DNA of 64,000 nucleotides. Source: Flavobacterium aquaticum. Lineage in GTDB: Bacteria > Bacteroidota > Bacteroidia > Flavobacteriales > Flavobacteriaceae. Location: NCBI RefSeq assembly GCF_003259835.1, contig NZ_QLMI01000003.1:248001-312000 (forward strand), read 5' to 3'. Below the pieces are notes generated by a model that ran no database searches, was not told the DNA's origin, and saw only the letters and a program-made list of their open reading frames with translations. Position numbers and translations under genes: made by a program. Shown one piece after another: positions 37,185 through 46,325 of the stretch. How positions within the stretch are numbered: position 1 is the stretch's first letter; each line of letters opens with the position of its first letter.

Positions 37185-38615
37185 TTATTCTATTTCAGAA
37201 ACTCTTAACGTATTTACCATTCCTTTTGCTACGATAGGCATTGCGGCTAAGTTTACCACCATATCGCCTTTTTTTACGTATTTCTTTTCTTTACAAATCG
37301 TGTTGATATCGTCGATGGTGTCATCTGTACTTACTAATTTGTCGTAAAAGTACGCTCTAACACCCCACAACAAGTTCAATTGCGTTAAAATACGTTTGTT
37401 AGAAGTAAATACCAAAATGTGTGATTTTGGGCGCCAAGCCGAAATTTGAAACGCCGTGTAACCTGAATTGGTCAACGTTGTAATCGCTTTCGCATTAATG
37501 GTATCGGCCATTTGAGCCGCGTGATAACAAATCGATTTGGTAATATAACGTTGGTTTTTTACTTGTGGTTGCGATAACGGCACTTTAATTAATGGCGAAT
37601 CTTCTACACTTTCAATAATACGCGTCATGGTTTCAATAACTTCTACAGGATAATTTCCTACTGAAGTTTCTCCTGATAACATTACGGCATCAGCTCCGTC
37701 CATTACCGAGTTCGCTACGTCATTTACTTCGGCACGTGTTGGTGTTAATGAGGTAATCATCGTTTCCATCATTTGTGTCGCCACGATTACTGGAATACGA
37801 GCTGTTTTTGCTCTATGAATCAATTTTTTCTGAATCAACGGCACTTCTTCCGCAGGAACTTCTACACCTAAATCACCACGAGCTACCATCAATCCATCAC
37901 AAAAAGCTACGATTTTATCAATGTTTTCAACAGCTTCTGGTTTTTCAATTTTGGCAATAATTGGAATTTTATGATCGGAATGTTCAGCAATTAAATCTTG
38001 TAAATCTTCTAAGTCATTTGGTGTTCTTACGAATGATAATGCAATCCAATCCACATTATTTTCGATGGCAAATTTAGCATCGCGAATGTCTTTTTCAGTT
38101 AAAGCAGGTAATGAAACTTTTGTGTTAGGTAAGTTTACTCCTTTTTTAGATCTTAAAGGACCTCCTTGAACTACTACTGCTTCAACTTCAGTGTTTTTAT
38201 CGGTTTTAGTAACTTCGAAAATTAATTTTCCGTCGTCTAATAAGATTCTTTCTCCAGGATTTACATCTTTTGGAAATTCTTTGTAGTTCATGTACACTCT
38301 CGAAGCTGTTCCTAAGATGTCTTCAGCTGTGGTGAAGGTAATTTTATCTCCTTTGCTTACGACTACATCTTCTTTCATAACGCCAACACGTAGTTTCGGA
38401 CCTTGTAAATCACCTAAAATGGAAGTTGTGTAACCAAACTCTTCATTTAGTTCTCTAATCATCTGGATGCGTTCTGAAACGTCGGTATAGTCGGCATGAG
38501 AAAAGTTAATTCTAAATACATTAACTCCAGCATCAATCATTTTTTTTATCACTTCTTTTGTGCTACAGGCTGGGCCTAACGTAGCTACAATTTTAGTCTT
38601 TTTATTTGTTGGCAT
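37185..38615 (-). CDS. pyk: Pyruvate kinase
   Basis: The 476-residue protein has the pyruvate kinase sequence KTKIVATLGPACSTKEVIKKM, the active-site segment IPIIAKIEKPEAVENIDKI, and DGLMVARGDLGVEVP, then ATQMMETMITSLTPTRAEVNDVANSVMDGADAVMLSGETSVG. It makes pyruvate and ATP from phosphoenolpyruvate. It is the last gene of a minus-strand run whose first genes are acpP and fabF; IPExxxVDY ends five bases before its ATG. Confidence 0.97.
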   Translation of the reverse strand: MPTNKKTKIVATLGPACSTKEVIKKMIDAGVNVFRINFSHADYTDVSERIQMIRELNEEFGYTTSILGDLQGPKLRVGVMKEDVVVSKGDKITFTTAEDILGTASRVYMNYKEFPKDVNPGERILLDDGKLIFEVTKTDKNTEVEAVVVQGGPLRSKKGVNLPNTKVSLPALTEKDIRDAKFAIENNVDWIALSFVRTPNDLEDLQDLIAEHSDHKIPIIAKIEKPEAVENIDKIVAFCDGLMVARGDLGVEVPAEEVPLIQKKLIHRAKTARIPVIVATQMMETMITSLTPTRAEVNDVANSVMDGADAVMLSGETSVGNYPVEVIETMTRIIESVEDSPLIKVPLSQPQVKNQRYITKSICYHAAQMADTINAKAITTLTNSGYTAFQISAWRPKSHILVFTSNKRILTQLNLLWGVRAYFYDKLVSTDDTIDDINTICKEKKYVKKGDMVVNLAAMPIVAKGMVNTLRVSEIE

Positions 38616-38620
38616 TTTAA

Positions 38621-39094
38621 TTAAAAAATTAAATTATTTTTAGATTTTAAGTTTGTTGTATCAACGGAATAAGCAGTGGTTACATTTTTGATTTTCAATA
38701 TTTTTTCGATAATTTCATCGGTATCAAAACCATAATCGATATTTTCAATCTTAATCAAATAATCTGCTTTTTTATATTCTGGAAGTAAAAAAACGGTGAT
38801 GTCAACTTGTTCAAAAAGGGAACTCGTTCGTTTATCTGAATTAATAATCGTGGTTTTATTTTCGATTAAGGTCCAAATTACATCGTTCTTTTCATCATCA
38901 AAAGCGAAATTCTCAAAAGAGCTTTTTCCTTCTGGTATTGCGATTTCTACGTAGTTATCATTTTTTTGTAACTGCAATCCCAATTCCTTGTTTAAGCAAT
39001 ACGCTAATTTGTAATCTTCTAAAGATGAATGTAAGGCAATTAACTCATAATCATCTGAAATAAAATCGTTTATTTGAATTTTATGAATGGCCAT
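38621..39094 (-). CDS. IPExxxVDY-type protein
   Basis: The 157-residue protein is acidic and without a signal peptide or membrane helix. It sits between rnc and pyk, the usual place of the small flavobacterial family named for an IPExxxVDY motif. Here the variant reads LLPEYKKADYLIKIEN, so the motif is present in altered form (LPEYKKADY). No enzymatic motif is visible and its function is unknown. The conserved location suggests it belongs to this housekeeping cluster. Confidence 0.7.
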   Translation of the reverse strand: MAIHKIQINDFISDDYELIALHSSLEDYKLAYCLNKELGLQLQKNDNYVEIAIPEGKSSFENFAFDDEKNDVIWTLIENKTTIINSDKRTSSLFEQVDITVFLLPEYKKADYLIKIENIDYGFDTDEIIEKILKIKNVTTAYSVDTTNLKSKNNLIF

Positions 39095-39196
39095 TTTCCA
39101 AAATTAAGGGGTAAATATAAGGCTAAAAATCGTTAAAAACTACCTGTTTGGTAGTTCTTAACGATAATTTATAAACTCAAACGTTTGAGTAGTGGA

Positions 39197-39940
39197 TTAT
39201 TTATTCGAAATTTTTTCTTGAAAGACAAAATAGGCTCTTTGTGCCGCTTTTTCTTCTGCTTTTTTCTTAGAAGTTGCTCTAGCTTTAGCGATAATTTTAT
39301 TGTTAATCGACAATTTTACGCTGAAATATTTTTGTCCTTCTTGTCCGTTATCTTCGATAAAATCAAAGGCGAATGGTGCTTTTTCTTTTTGACACCATTC
39401 GATAATTAAACTTTTGTAGCTGATAACTTTACCTTCTAATTTAGCAATGTCAACATATTGTTTAATGATTTTATTTTGAATGAATTTTTCGCAATACGTA
39501 AAACCTTTATCTAAATAAATAGCACCAATAAATGCTTCAAACAAATTACCATGAATGTTTTCGCCAAACTGACTCGAATTGACTTTGCTTTCTACAAAAC
39601 TCACTAAATTAAAATCACGCCCCAGTTCATTCAAATGTTCTCTACTAACAATTTTCGATCGCATTTTTGTCAAATAGCCTTCATCTCCAGAAGGAACTTC
39701 GTTGTATAAATGGGCTGCAATAACACTTCCTAACATGGCATCGCCAAGAAATTCTAAACGCTCATAATTAAACGGATTTCCTTTTTCATCGAGTTTGTTC
39801 GCCGAGCGATGGGTGAATGCTTTTTTGTAATATTTTAATTCATTTGGTTGAAAACCGAGAATTTTGGTAATTTTTTCAAAAAAAATCCCGTCTTCTTGAG
39901 AACGGGAATTTTTTCGTATTTTATTAAATAAACGACGCAT
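39197..39940 (-). CDS. rnc: Ribonuclease III
   Basis: The 247-residue protein has the RNase III signature NYERLEFLGDAMLGSVIA (about residues 60-77), with the catalytic acidic residues, and the second acidic site in FEAFIGAIYLDKG. A double-stranded-RNA-binding domain follows (YKSLIIEWCQKEKAPFAF and KARATSKKKAEEKAAQRA). It processes rRNA precursors and structured RNAs. It begins two bases after fabF, so they are cotranscribed, a common bacterial acpP-fabF-rnc arrangement. Confidence 0.96.
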   Translation of the reverse strand: MRRLFNKIRKNSRSQEDGIFFEKITKILGFQPNELKYYKKAFTHRSANKLDEKGNPFNYERLEFLGDAMLGSVIAAHLYNEVPSGDEGYLTKMRSKIVSREHLNELGRDFNLVSFVESKVNSSQFGENIHGNLFEAFIGAIYLDKGFTYCEKFIQNKIIKQYVDIAKLEGKVISYKSLIIEWCQKEKAPFAFDFIEDNGQEGQKYFSVKLSINNKIIAKARATSKKKAEEKAAQRAYFVFQEKISNK

Positions 39941-39942
39941 GT

Positions 39943-41196
39943 TTAGTTCTCAAATTTTTTGAATAAAACACAAGCGTTATGTCCACCAAAACCAAAAGTA
40001 TTACTCATGGCTACTTTAATTTCGCGTTTTTGCGCTTTATTTAAAGTTAAGTTTAATGATGGATCAATGTTTTCGTCTACAGTAGTATGATTAATCGTTG
40101 GAGGTACAATTCCGTTCTGCATCGCTAATATAGAAGCAATTGCTTCAATAGCACCAGCAGCACCAAGTAAGTGACCTGTCATCGATTTAGTCGAATTAAT
40201 GTTGATGTTTTTAGCATGAGCACCAAAAACATGACTAATTGCTTTTAACTCAGCAACGTCTCCAAGTGGAGTTGAAGTTCCGTGAGTGTTAATGTGGTCT
40301 ACGTCTTCTGGTTTTAAACCAGCATCGCGTAAACAGTTTTCCATTACAGCAATAACTCCAATTCCTTCAGGATGTGGAGCTGTTAAGTGGTACGCATCAG
40401 AAGATAAACCACCACCACCTACTTCACAGTAAATTTTAGCACCACGCGCAATCGCATGTTCATACTCTTCTAATACTAAAGCACCGGCACCCTCACCTAA
40501 AACAAATCCGTCACGAGTAGCATCAAAAGGTCTTGAAGCTGTTTCTGGACTTTCGTTTCGAGTTGATAAAGCTTGCATTGAGTTAAATCCGCCCATACCT
40601 GCAATTGTTACTGCTGCTTCAGAACCACCTGAAACAATAACATCGCACATTCCTAAACGGATGTAGTTGAACGCATCTACTAAAGCATTAGCCGAAGAAG
40701 CACATGCAGAAACTGTAGTATAGTTAGGTCCCATAAAGCCATTTCGCATCGAAATGTGTCCAGGAGCAATATCAGCAATCATTTTAGGAATAAAGAATGG
40801 ATTAAAACGCGGTGTTCCATCACCAGCGGCGTAATTCATTACTTCGTCTTGGAAAGTTTGTAAACCTCCAATACCTGCTCCCCAAATAACTCCAACTCTA
40901 TGTTTATTTACATTTTCTAAGGAAATACCAGCATCTTTGATGGCTTCATCGCTGGCAACAATAGCATATTGAGCAAACTTATCCATTCTGCGAACCTCTT
41001 TTTTGTCGATAAAATCTTCAACATTGAAGTTTTTAATCTCACAAGCAAATTTGGTTTTATGCTTTTCAGTATCGTAATAAGTAATAGGGGCAGCGCCACT
41101 TTTTCCGTTCACAAGACCGTCCCAATATTCTTGAAGAGTATTTCCGATAGGAGTTAACGCTCCAAGACCTGTTACAACAACACGCTTTAATTGCAT
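39943..41196 (-). CDS. fabF: Beta-ketoacyl-ACP synthase II
   Basis: The 417-residue protein is a condensing enzyme with the catalytic triad Cys165 (TTVSACASSANAL), a histidine in HINTHGTSTPLGD, and a histidine in STKSMTGHLLGAAGA. The N-terminal RVVVTGLGALTPIG is typical of FabF. It elongates acyl-ACP in fatty-acid synthesis. The carrier protein gene acpP lies 176 bases upstream, separated by a terminator, and rnc follows directly. Confidence 0.97.
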   Translation of the reverse strand: MQLKRVVVTGLGALTPIGNTLQEYWDGLVNGKSGAAPITYYDTEKHKTKFACEIKNFNVEDFIDKKEVRRMDKFAQYAIVASDEAIKDAGISLENVNKHRVGVIWGAGIGGLQTFQDEVMNYAAGDGTPRFNPFFIPKMIADIAPGHISMRNGFMGPNYTTVSACASSANALVDAFNYIRLGMCDVIVSGGSEAAVTIAGMGGFNSMQALSTRNESPETASRPFDATRDGFVLGEGAGALVLEEYEHAIARGAKIYCEVGGGGLSSDAYHLTAPHPEGIGVIAVMENCLRDAGLKPEDVDHINTHGTSTPLGDVAELKAISHVFGAHAKNININSTKSMTGHLLGAAGAIEAIASILAMQNGIVPPTINHTTVDENIDPSLNLTLNKAQKREIKVAMSNTFGFGGHNACVLFKKFEN

Positions 41197-41331
41197 ATTC
41201 TAATTTTTAAAAAATCGTTTAAACAAATAATACCCGTGTTTTCTTTAGTTATAATGAATAAAGAGACAAGGGTATTTCAATATATTGTGATTGAAATTCA
41301 ATCAAAAATAGTCTAATTTTTTTAAAATAAT

Positions 41332-41362
41332 AAAAACCCGCATGCAAAAAATGCACACGGGT
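41332..41362 (-). terminator. Terminator-like hairpin between acpP and fabF
   Basis: On the minus strand ACCCG.TGTGCA pairs with TGCATGCGGGT and is followed by TTTTTA. It lies 11 bases past the acpP stop, so it may lower fabF transcription relative to acpP and let the carrier protein be made in excess. Confidence 0.75.
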
Positions 41363-41372
41363 GTTTTATTTA

Positions 41373-41609
41373 TTATTTTTTAGCTTCTTCGATGTAAGAA
41401 ATAGCTTGACCTACAGTAGCAATGTTTTCAGCTTGGTCGTCTGGAATTTGGATATCAAATTCTTTTTCGAACTCCATAATAAGCTCAACAGTGTCTAATG
41501 AATCAGCTCCTAAATCATTTGTGAAGCTTGCTTCTGTTACAACTTCGTTTTCGTCAACACCTAATTTGTCTACGATAATCGCTTTTACTCTTGATGCAAT
41601 GTCTGACAT
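41373..41609 (-). CDS. acpP: Acyl carrier protein
   Basis: The 78-residue acidic helical protein has the phosphopantetheine attachment motif [16 protein letters not shown] with Ser37. It carries growing acyl chains in fatty-acid and lipid synthesis. It has a well-formed promoter upstream and a terminator directly behind, and is followed by fabF. Confidence 0.98.
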   Translation of the reverse strand: MSDIASRVKAIIVDKLGVDENEVVTEASFTNDLGADSLDTVELIMEFEKEFDIQIPDDQAENIATVGQAISYIEEAKK

Positions 41610-41638
41610 AATCTTTAATTTTTAATTTAATTTGTTGG

Positions 41639-41667
41639 CAAAAATAAAAAACTTTATTTTAAAACAA
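41639..41667 (-). promoter_or_regulatory. Two-element Bacteroidota promoter of acpP
   Basis: Read on the minus strand, TTG (41667-41665) is followed by exactly 18 bases and TATTTTTG (41646-41639), a good match to the TTG-N18/19-TAnnTTTG promoter. The acpP ATG lies 30 bases downstream. Confidence 0.75.
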
Positions 41668-41782
41668 CCTTTTTGTTACTAAATGTGACTACGAAAATAA
41701 AAAAAAATATTCACAAAGGCCTCTTTTTTTTATTTTTTACCAATAATTATTCTTTTTTTTGTGGGAAGAAATCAATACTGAA

Positions 41783-42343
41783 ATGAAGAATATTGTGCTT
41801 TTTGCTTCCGGAAATGGCTCAAATGCCGAAGAAATTATTCGCTATTTTAAAAAAAATAACCAAGGAACTGTAGTCGCTATCTTTTCTAACAAACCAGATG
41901 CCAAAGTGTTAGAGAGAGCAAAAAATCATGATATTCCTTCAGTCGTTTTTAATAAAACGCAGTTAAATGAAGGTTTTGTGTTGGAACAATTGCATCAATT
42001 TCAGCCTGATTTAATTGTTTTAGCCGGATTTCTACTAAAATTTCCTGAGTCTATATTAAAAGAATATCCAAAAGTGATTAATATTCATCCTGCTTTATTG
42101 CCAAAATACGGCGGAAAAGGTATGTATGGCATGAATGTGCATCAAGCTGTTTTAGAAAATAAAGAAAAAGAAACCGGAATCACCATTCATTATGTAAACG
42201 AACATTACGATGAAGGCGAATTCATTTTTCAAAAATCGGTAAATATCGAAGATTGCAAAACCGCTGAAGAAATTGCCCACAAAATCCACGAATTAGAACA
42301 TCAATATTTTCCAGAAGTTATCGCAAGTGTGTTAATGAAATAA
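41783..42343 (+). CDS. purN: Phosphoribosylglycinamide formyltransferase
   Basis: From ATG 41783 the protein is 186 residues. It begins MKNIVLFASGNGSNAEEII, the phosphate-binding start of GART enzymes. The catalytic region is INIHPALLPKYGGKGMYGMNVHQAVL, with the conserved N-x-H and later H-Y-V-N-E-H-Y-D-E-G segment. It transfers a formyl group to GAR in purine synthesis. The frame extends to a GTG at 41759, but the extra eight residues are not part of the family. Divergent from acpP; a ribonuclease H gene starts three bases after its stop. Confidence 0.96.
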   Translation: MKNIVLFASGNGSNAEEIIRYFKKNNQGTVVAIFSNKPDAKVLERAKNHDIPSVVFNKTQLNEGFVLEQLHQFQPDLIVLAGFLLKFPESILKEYPKVINIHPALLPKYGGKGMYGMNVHQAVLENKEKETGITIHYVNEHYDEGEFIFQKSVNIEDCKTAEEIAHKIHELEHQYFPEVIASVLMK

Positions 42344-42346
42344 GTT

Positions 42347-42982
42347 ATGGCAAAAAAGAAGTATTATGTTGTTTGGGATGGAATTGAAACTGGAATTTTT
42401 GATTCTTGGGAGAAATGTAAATCAGTTACAAAGAATTATCCTCAAGCAAAATATAAGTCTTTTATGACTTTAGAAATGGCAAAGGAAGCGTATTCAAAGA
42501 GTTATTATGACTTTGCTGGAAAAAAAATATTTGAAACTAGTTTGTCTAAAGAAGATTTATTAAAAATAGGCAATCCGATTTTAGATTCAATTTCTGTTGA
42601 TGCTGCTTGTAGTGGCAATCCTGGTATAATGGAGTATAGAGGTGTTCATACTAAAACTAAAGAACAGCTATTTATTATGGGGCCATTTGAAAATGGAACA
42701 AATAATGTTGGAGAGTTTTTAGCTTTAGTGCATGGACTAGCATTATTAAAGAAAAATGGGATAAATCTACCTATTTATTCGGATTCTAGAAATGCGATAA
42801 GTTGGGTAAAACAGAAAGTCTGTAGAACAAATCTCCACAAAGACGAGAGTAACCAAAAGTTATTTGAATTAATTACAAGAGCTGAGAATTGGTTAAAAAG
42901 CAATTCTTATCAAAATGAAATTCTAAAATGGGAGACAAAAGCATGGGGTGAAATTCCTGCAGATTTTGGAAGAAAACAATAG
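42347..42982 (+). CDS. Ribonuclease H with caulimovirus-type N-domain
   Basis: The 211-residue protein starts with the RNase H1 N-terminal hybrid-binding domain (KKKYYVVWDGIETGIFDSWEKCKSVT and YPQAKYKSF, residues 2-50). The nuclease domain has four acidic positions: SVDAACSGNPG, NVGEFLALVHGLAL, IYSDSRNAISWV, and a late ADFGRK. It degrades RNA in RNA:DNA hybrids. The N-domain was likely fused early in this lineage. It may share a transcript with purN. Confidence 0.9.
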   Translation: MAKKKYYVVWDGIETGIFDSWEKCKSVTKNYPQAKYKSFMTLEMAKEAYSKSYYDFAGKKIFETSLSKEDLLKIGNPILDSISVDAACSGNPGIMEYRGVHTKTKEQLFIMGPFENGTNNVGEFLALVHGLALLKKNGINLPIYSDSRNAISWVKQKVCRTNLHKDESNQKLFELITRAENWLKSNSYQNEILKWETKAWGEIPADFGRKQ

Positions 42983-43030
42983 TTTTATAATTTGACAACT
43001 ATAAAACTTTTAAACTTCTAAACAAAAACT

Positions 43031-43038
43031 TATCTTTG
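43031..43038 (+). promoter_or_regulatory. -7 promoter element before the PfkB kinase gene
   Basis: TATCTTTG matches TAnnTTTG and lies 23 bases before ATG 43062. Confidence 0.45.
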
Positions 43039-43061
43039 CACCTTATTTCAAATTCAATTTA

Positions 43062-43991
43062 ATGAACAAACTATTAATAGTAGGAACAGTAGCTTTTGAT
43101 GCTATTGAAACGCCTTTCGGAAAAACAGATAAAATTTTAGGTGGAGCCGCGACTTACATTGGTTTAGCGTCTAATTTTTTTAATGTAGATGCAGCAGTAG
43201 TTTCTGTGGTTGGTGAAGATTTTCCAAAGGAATATTTAGATTTATTAGAAAATAAAGGAGTAAACATTGAAGGAATCGAAATCGTAAAAGGTGGAAAAAC
43301 TTTCTTTTGGAGTGGAAAATACCACAACGACTTAAATTCTCGCGACACTTTAGTAACAGAATTAAACGTTTTGGCAGATTTTAATCCAGTTGTGCCTCAA
43401 GCGTATAAAAATTCAGACGTAGTTTTATTAGGAAATTTACATCCAATTGTACAATCAGGTGTTTTAAACCAAATGTCTGAAAGACCAAAATTAGTTGTTT
43501 TAGATACGATGAACTTTTGGATGGATTGTGCCTTACCAGAATTATTAGACGTTATCAAACGTGTAGATGTTATCACTATCAACGATGAAGAAGCGCGTCA
43601 GTTATCAGGAGAATATTCTTTGGTAAAAGCAGCGGCTAAAATTCATACAATGGGACCAAAATATGTGGTTATCAAAAAAGGAGAACACGGAGCGCTATTG
43701 TTCCACAACAAAGACGTATTCTTTGCTCCAGCTTTACCGTTAGAAGAAGTGTTTGATCCAACAGGAGCTGGTGATACTTTCGCAGGTGGTTTCGCAGGTT
43801 ACATTGCACAATCAGAGAACATTTCGTTTAGCAATTTGAAAAACGCTATTATTTATGGTTCAAACTTAGCTTCTTTCTGTGTGGAGAAATTTGGAACTGA
43901 GCGAATGGAAACTTTAGATAAAAATGAAGTGAACGCGCGTTTGAAACAATTCAAAGCCTTAACGCAATTTGAAATAGAATTAGAAGAATAA
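43062..43991 (+). CDS. PfkB-family sugar/nucleoside kinase
   Basis: The 309-residue protein is a ribokinase-fold kinase. The N-terminal ILGGAATYIGLAS has the sugar-binding glycines, and the C-terminal DPTGAGDTFAGGFAGYIA carries the anion hole and catalytic aspartate. YVVIKKGEHGALLF lies between. The substrate may be a sugar or a nucleoside; the position directly before purF suggests a nucleotide link but does not prove it. A terminator follows. Confidence 0.9.
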   Translation: MNKLLIVGTVAFDAIETPFGKTDKILGGAATYIGLASNFFNVDAAVVSVVGEDFPKEYLDLLENKGVNIEGIEIVKGGKTFFWSGKYHNDLNSRDTLVTELNVLADFNPVVPQAYKNSDVVLLGNLHPIVQSGVLNQMSERPKLVVLDTMNFWMDCALPELLDVIKRVDVITINDEEARQLSGEYSLVKAAAKIHTMGPKYVVIKKGEHGALLFHNKDVFFAPALPLEEVFDPTGAGDTFAGGFAGYIAQSENISFSNLKNAIIYGSNLASFCVEKFGTERMETLDKNEVNARLKQFKALTQFEIELEE

Positions 43992-43996
43992 AAACG

Positions 43997-44022
43997 TGCC
44001 TCGAAATTTCGGGGCATTTTTT
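43997..44022 (+). terminator. Intrinsic terminator after the PfkB kinase gene
   Basis: TGCCTCGAAA pairs with TTTCGGGGCA (one wobble) and is followed by a T run; it separates the kinase from purF. Confidence 0.85.
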
Positions 44023-44071
44023 GTTTCAAAAAGAATAAGAATTACAACAACCTACAACAACACAACAACTT

Positions 44072-45970
44072 ATGAGTGACGCTATACAACACGAATGTGG
44101 AATTGCTTTACTACGATTAAAAAAACCGTTAGAGTTCTATAAAGAAAAATACGGAACTGCTTTCTATGGAGTACAAAAAATGTACTTACTTATGGAAAAG
44201 CAACACAACCGCGGTCAAGACGGAGCTGGATTAGCAAGTATTAAATTGGATGTAAATCCAGGTGAAAGGTACATCAGCCGTATTCGTTCAAACGACCCAC
44301 AACCTATTAAGGATATCTTCGCTCAAATTAACGACAGAATCAGTCGCGAGTTAGAAGAACATCCAGAATATCAAAACAATGTGGCGCTTCAAAAACAAAA
44401 TATTCCATATTTGGGAGAAGTGTTTTTAGGTCACGTTCGTTATGGAACTTTCGGTAAAAATAGCATCGAAAGTGTACATCCTTTCCTTCGTCAAAACAAT
44501 TGGATGCACCGTAATTTAATTGTTGCGGGAAATTTCAATATGACGAATGTTAAAGAGTTATTCCAAAACTTAATTGATTTAGGACAACATCCAAAACAAA
44601 TGGCCGATACCGTTACCGTAATGGAAAAAATCGGACATTTCTTAGATGATGAGGTTACCGAATTATACAAACACTGCAAACATGAAGGGTATTCTAAGCA
44701 AGAAGCTTCTCCGATAATTGGCGAACGATTAAATGTACAGCGTATTTTAGAACGTGCATCTCGTAATTTCGATGGAGGTTACGCAATGGCTGGACTTTTC
44801 GGTCATGGCGATTCGTTTGTTTTGCGCGATCCTGCTGGAATTCGTCCTGCTTATTTCTACGAAGATGATGAAATTGTAGTAGTCGCTTCAGAACGTCCGG
44901 TTATTCAAACGGTTTTCAATGTGCCTTTCGAAAAAGTTCAAGAATTAACTCCTGGAAGTGCTATTATTATCAAGAAAAACGGAAATGTTTCAGTTCAAGA
45001 AGTTAGAACTCCATTGATCAAAAAAGCATGTTCGTTTGAACGCATTTATTTTTCTCGCGGAAGCGATGCCGAAATTTACAGAGAGCGTAAAGAACTAGGA
45101 AAATTAATCTTCCCAAGTGTTTTAAAAGCTATCGATAACGATACCGATAATACGGTTTTTTCTTTTATTCCAAATACAGCAGAAACTTCTTTTTACGGTA
45201 TGTCAGAAGCGGCGCAAGATTTCTTAAATCAAAGAAAAGCCAAAATGATTATCGAGCAAAAAGATACGTTGACGGAAGACACGTTGAAAGAACTCCTTTC
45301 TGTGAAAATCAGAACGGAAAAAATTGCGATTAAAGATGCGAAATTAAGAACGTTTATTACCGAAGATAGTAGCCGTGATGATTTAGTAGCTCACGTTTAT
45401 GATGTTACTTATGGAGTAGTAAAACCAACCGATAATTTGGTAATTATTGATGATAGTATTGTGAGAGGAACTACCTTAAAACAAAGTATCATTAAAATGA
45501 TGGATCGTTTACATCCAAAGAAAATTGTTGTAGTTTCATCAGCACCTCAAATTCGTTATCCAGATTGTTACGGAATTGATATGGCGAAATTAGAAGGATT
45601 AGTAGCTTTCAGAGCAGCTTTAGATTTATTAAAAGAACGCAATTTATATCATATAGTAGAAGAAGTATATCAAAAATCGAAAGCACAAGAAGATTTTAGT
45701 GATGCTGATGTAGTGAATTATGTAAAAGAAATTTATGCGCCTTTCACCGATCAAGAAATTTCAGATAAAATTGCCGAAATGCTTACGCCAGATGACACCA
45801 AAGCAGAAGTAAAAATCATTTACCAAACGGTGGAAGATTTACATAAAGCATGTCCGAAAAACTTAGGAGATTGGTATTTCACAGGAGATTATCCTACAGA
45901 TGGAGGAAATCGTGTAGTAAATCGTGCATTCATGAATTTCTATGAAGGTAAAGATGCACGAGCATACTAA
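44072..45970 (+). CDS. purF: Amidophosphoribosyltransferase, long form
   Basis: The 632-residue protein has an Ntn-type glutaminase domain whose nucleophile is Cys9 in HECGIALL, after an eight-residue propeptide that must be removed. QHNRGQDGAGL and VFLGHVRYGTFG follow. The phosphoribosyltransferase half has the PRPP loop LVIIDDSIVRGTTLKQSI (about 460-477). It makes phosphoribosylamine, the first step of purine synthesis. It is longer than the E. coli enzyme (505) through inserts and a C-terminal extension ending near CPKNLGDWYFTGDYP. purN lies 2 kb upstream. The small-RNA array starts just after its stop. Confidence 0.94.
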   Translation: MSDAIQHECGIALLRLKKPLEFYKEKYGTAFYGVQKMYLLMEKQHNRGQDGAGLASIKLDVNPGERYISRIRSNDPQPIKDIFAQINDRISRELEEHPEYQNNVALQKQNIPYLGEVFLGHVRYGTFGKNSIESVHPFLRQNNWMHRNLIVAGNFNMTNVKELFQNLIDLGQHPKQMADTVTVMEKIGHFLDDEVTELYKHCKHEGYSKQEASPIIGERLNVQRILERASRNFDGGYAMAGLFGHGDSFVLRDPAGIRPAYFYEDDEIVVVASERPVIQTVFNVPFEKVQELTPGSAIIIKKNGNVSVQEVRTPLIKKACSFERIYFSRGSDAEIYRERKELGKLIFPSVLKAIDNDTDNTVFSFIPNTAETSFYGMSEAAQDFLNQRKAKMIIEQKDTLTEDTLKELLSVKIRTEKIAIKDAKLRTFITEDSSRDDLVAHVYDVTYGVVKPTDNLVIIDDSIVRGTTLKQSIIKMMDRLHPKKIVVVSSAPQIRYPDCYGIDMAKLEGLVAFRAALDLLKERNLYHIVEEVYQKSKAQEDFSDADVVNYVKEIYAPFTDQEISDKIAEMLTPDDTKAEVKIIYQTVEDLHKACPKNLGDWYFTGDYPTDGGNRVVNRAFMNFYEGKDARAY

Positions 45971-46045
45971 AAAGTGTGTTTCATCGATTTTTTATTTCGT
46001 TTAACAATTTTTTTATAGTAATACAAAATCTCGCCATACTTTAGC

Positions 46046-46128
46046 TCTACCAGAAAATTAGTAGGTTAAGTTTTATGGTAGATTTGGGGCAAAAAGGGTA
46101 CGCAATGCGTGCCTTTTTTTTGCCCCAA
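46046..46128 (+). ncRNA. Putative small RNA, copy 1
   Basis: Downstream of TACTTTAG (46037-46044), the likely transcript starts near 46046-46050. A first stem pairs CTACCA (46047-46052) with TGGTAG (46076-46081). The end is a long terminator in which GGGGCAAAAAGG pairs with CCTTTTTTTTGCCCC around the inner TACGC/GCGTG hairpin. It could encode 21 residues from ATG 46075, but the third copy breaks this frame. The family is not recognised. Position 75 bases after purF leaves open that it is a purF 3' product instead of an independent RNA. Confidence 0.65.
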
Positions 46129-46242
46129 AATCTGTTTTAACAAAAATTGAAGACCAATTTTGCTCAAAAAGCGCATTTCATCGACTTTTTAATTCGTTTA
46201 ACAATTTTTTTATGCAAGCATAGTATCTTATACTACTTTAGC

Positions 46243-46325
46243 TCTACCAAAAAATTAGTAGGTTAAGTTTTATGGTAGATTTGGGGCAAAAAGGGTACGC
46301 AATGCGTGCCTTTTTTTTGCCCAAA
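46243..46325 (+). ncRNA. Putative small RNA, copy 2
   Basis: This copy has TACTTTAG at 46234-46241, the stem CTACCA (46244-46249) with TGGTAG, and the same terminator loop as copy 1 with one C fewer in the outer arm. Its core differs from copy 1 at a single base over about 60. The upstream box is conserved but the 22-base spacer is different from copy 1. Confidence 0.65.

Noticed and set aside
37775-37960. Frames antisense to pyk, fabF, acpP, ileS and pgi
   Set aside because: They lie entirely within strongly conserved genes and reflect codon bias of the opposite strand.
46075-46138. Small ORF in the repeat unit as a real gene
   Set aside because: It is interrupted after eight codons in the third copy, while the RNA structure is maintained.
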